Shown here piece after piece: positions 5,237 to 6,445 of a stretch of 6,445 nt of DNA (position 1 is its first letter; each line of letters starts with the position of its first letter). The translations under genes were made by a program, and so were the position numbers. The stretch lies in the NCBI GenBank assembly GCA_937960725.1, contig CALGOY010000126.1:1-6445 (forward strand), written 5' to 3'. Source of the stretch: an uncultured Bacillota bacterium (GTDB lineage Bacteria; Bacillota; Clostridia; Caldicoprobacterales; UBA3941). Below the pieces are notes generated by a model, which was given only the letters and a program-made list of their open reading frames with translations, did no database searches and had not been told where the DNA came from.

Positions 5237-5895
5237 CCTTTTTCCGCTCTTTTCCTCATATCTGAAATCATTTGCTTAGGATCGTCTGCATTAAAAATCG
5301 CTGAACCGGCGACAAATATATTAGCCCCCGCTTTGGCAATTTCATGAATATTATCAATATAAACCCCACCATCCACCTGAATATCTGTTTTAAGGCCCCT
5401 TTCATCTAGCCTTTTCCTTAATTGTGCAATCTTATTTAAAATTGCAGGTATAAATCTTTGTCCTCCAAATCCAGGATTTACTGTCATCAGCAGTATCATA
5501 TCGACATCCTCAAGCACATAATCTAACACGTTTAGAGGAGTTGAAGGATTCAATGCCACCCCTGCTGAAACACCTTTATCTTTTATATACTGAATAGCCC
5601 TGTGGAGATGGGGCAATACCTCTACATGAACCGTTATGCTGTCAGCACCGGCTTTAACAAAATCATCGATAAAATCCATAGGATTGTCAATCATTAAATG
5701 AACATCAAAAGGGAGCTGGGTCTTGTCACGGATTGCCGATATTACAGGTAGTCCAAAGCTTATATTGGGAACAAAATGACCATCCATAACATCGATATGA
5801 ATATAATCCGCTCCCCCCTGCTCTATTATTGCGATTTCTTCTCCCAGCTTAGAAAAATCCGCTGAGAGAATAGATGGCGCTATCTTAATCACCAT
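5233..5895 (-). CDS. rpe: Ribulose-phosphate 3-epimerase
   Basis: Rpe interconverts D-ribulose 5-phosphate and D-xylulose 5-phosphate in the pentose phosphate pathway. The 220 residues form one TIM barrel. Motifs (numbered from the ATG): APSILSADF (6-14), HIDVMDGHFVPN (33-44) with metal ligands His33 and catalytic Asp35, VHLM (65-68) with His66, the mobile phosphate loop VNPGFGGQ (139-146), DGGV (175-178) with catalytic Asp175, and GSAIF near the end. Start choice is uncertain: ATG at 5893-5895 has GGAGGG only four bases upstream, while GTG at 5890-5892 has ideal seven-base spacing, overlaps the rsgA stop as GTGA, and yields the common N-terminus MIKIAPSILS. Either differs by one residue. It is embedded between rsgA and thiN with overlapping ends. 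Confidence 0.97.
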   Translation of the reverse strand: MVIKIAPSILSADFSKLGEEIAIIEQGGADYIHIDVMDGHFVPNISFGLPVISAIRDKTQLPFDVHLMIDNPMDFIDDFVKAGADSITVHVEVLPHLHRAIQYIKDKGVSAGVALNPSTPLNVLDYVLEDVDMILLMTVNPGFGGQRFIPAILNKIAQLRKRLDERGLKTDIQVDGGVYIDNIHEIAKAGANIFVAGSAIFNADDPKQMISDMRKRAEKG

Positions 5896-6445
5896 GAGTC
5901 CCTCCTATTTTCTTCTAACTCTGTGTAAATTCTGATATATCTATCGTATCTGTCTTTTGGTATCTCTCCTGCTTCTACCGCTTCTTTGACCATGCAGCCA
6001 GGTTCATGATAGTGAATACAACCTGTAAACTTGCACTGCCCTATATAGGGTTCAAACTCTGGATAATAAAGCTGGAGATCTTCCGGCTCCAAGCTATCGA
6101 TAATCATCATGCTAAATCCGGGGGTATCCACCACCATGCCTCCATTGTCTAGGAGTAATAGCTCGACATGCCTAGTTGTATGCCTGCCCCTCTTAATTTT
6201 ATCGCTTAGCTCACCAACCTCCAATTCTTTGCCTGGACATAATAGATTGATTATGGAGGACTTACCCACCCCCGACTGCCCTGCAAAGGCGGTAATTCCG
6301 TCTTTTATAGCTTCAGTTAATTTATCCAAGCCTCTTTCCTGTTTGCAGGATAAACTTATAATCGGATACTTAGTTTTCTCATAAACTTTTTTAATGGATT
6401 CAATTTTTTCAGGGGAGCCTAAGTCAATTTTATTTATGATAATAA
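5889..6445 (-). CDS. rsgA: Ribosome small-subunit GTPase RsgA, N-terminus cut off by window edge
   Basis: RsgA (YloQ/YjeQ) is a circularly permuted GTPase that helps mature the 30S subunit. About 184 residues are visible; the family has close to 290-300, so the N-terminal OB-fold domain lies outside. The permuted G-motif order is plain: G4 NKIDLG at the edge (about 6417-6434), G5-like SLSCK, then Walker A GQSGVGKSS, switch I RGRHTTRH, and G3 DTPGFS. The C-terminal zinc domain has CKFTGCIHYHEPGC, matching the C-x4-C-x-H-x5-C ligand pattern. The frame stays open to 6445, so no start should be placed inside the window; the TTG at 6327-6329 lies between G5 and G1 and is internal. Its TGA stop (5889-5891) overlaps the rpe start. 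Neighbour order rsgA-rpe-thiN is conserved in Firmicutes. Confidence 0.96.
   Translation of the reverse strand, partial: IIINKIDLGSPEKIESIKKVYEKTKYPIISLSCKQERGLDKLTEAIKDGITAFAGQSGVGKSSIINLLCPGKELEVGELSDKIKRGRHTTRHVELLLLDNGGMVVDTPGFSMMIIDSLEPEDLQLYYPEFEPYIGQCKFTGCIHYHEPGCMVKEAVEAGEIPKDRYDRYIRIYTELEENRRDSW

Noticed and set aside
4601..5240. TPP riboswitch controlling thiN
   Set aside because: thiN overlaps rpe by four bases, leaving no leader, and no THI-box sequence is seen.
5889..6329. A 146-residue GTPase starting at 6329
   Set aside because: The supposed start is a TTG internal to RsgA; the frame continues upstream with NKID and G5 motifs to the window edge.
6109..6384. Rightward open frame of 91 codons
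   Set aside because: Antisense to the G-motifs of rsgA; shadow of a conserved coding region.
1..6445. CRISPR arrays, insertion sequences, tRNA genes, phage or defence genes
   Set aside because: No regularly spaced repeats, transposase or integrase motifs, or tRNA-like folds were seen; all long frames are accounted for by core genes.

Overview
The window looks like ordinary core chromosome from an endospore-forming, fairly low-G+C member of the Firmicutes, most likely a clostridial lineage. The gene order rsgA-rpe-thiN-spoVM / rpmB / asp23(yloU)-fakA(yloV)-recG is the well-known block near the stk/prk kinase locus of Bacillus and Clostridia. The presence of spoVM says the organism (or a recent ancestor) sporulates. 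Shine-Dalgarno sites are strong (GGAGG type) and intergenic spacers are AT-rich. I cannot name the species.

Layout, read in the direction most genes are transcribed (right to left): a 5'-truncated rsgA enters at the right edge (6445-5889). It is followed with tiny overlaps by rpe (to 5233) and thiN (to 4601). A 93-base AT-rich gap with a possible promoter precedes a 58-residue two-helix membrane protein (4507-4331). Its stop codon lies inside the Shine-Dalgarno site of a 24-codon spoVM (4323-4249). A bidirectional hairpin terminator (4196-4226) closes this unit and also ends the single rightward gene, rpmB (3980-4171). Between rpmB and the next leftward unit is a divergent promoter region whose two -35 boxes overlap. 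That unit is asp23 (3758-3408), fakA (3376-1742, TTG start), a 32-base perfect palindrome (1676-1707), and recG (1643 to beyond the left edge, 547 codons visible with no frame break).

Functionally these are housekeeping genes: ribosome maturation (RsgA) and a ribosomal protein (L28), the pentose phosphate pathway (Rpe), thiamine diphosphate synthesis (ThiN), fatty-acid activation (FakA, with the Asp23-family partner), replication-fork repair (RecG) and spore coat anchoring (SpoVM). Compared with the B. subtilis order as I remember it, the serine dehydratase genes sdaAB-sdaAA are absent between fakA and recG.

I found no mobile element, CRISPR array, tRNA/rRNA, riboswitch or defence system. 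The points most worth a second look are the very short SpoVM, the uncharacterised membrane protein that is translationally coupled to it, the long palindrome before recG, and the interlocked divergent promoters. Nothing here clearly amounts to a new biological system.
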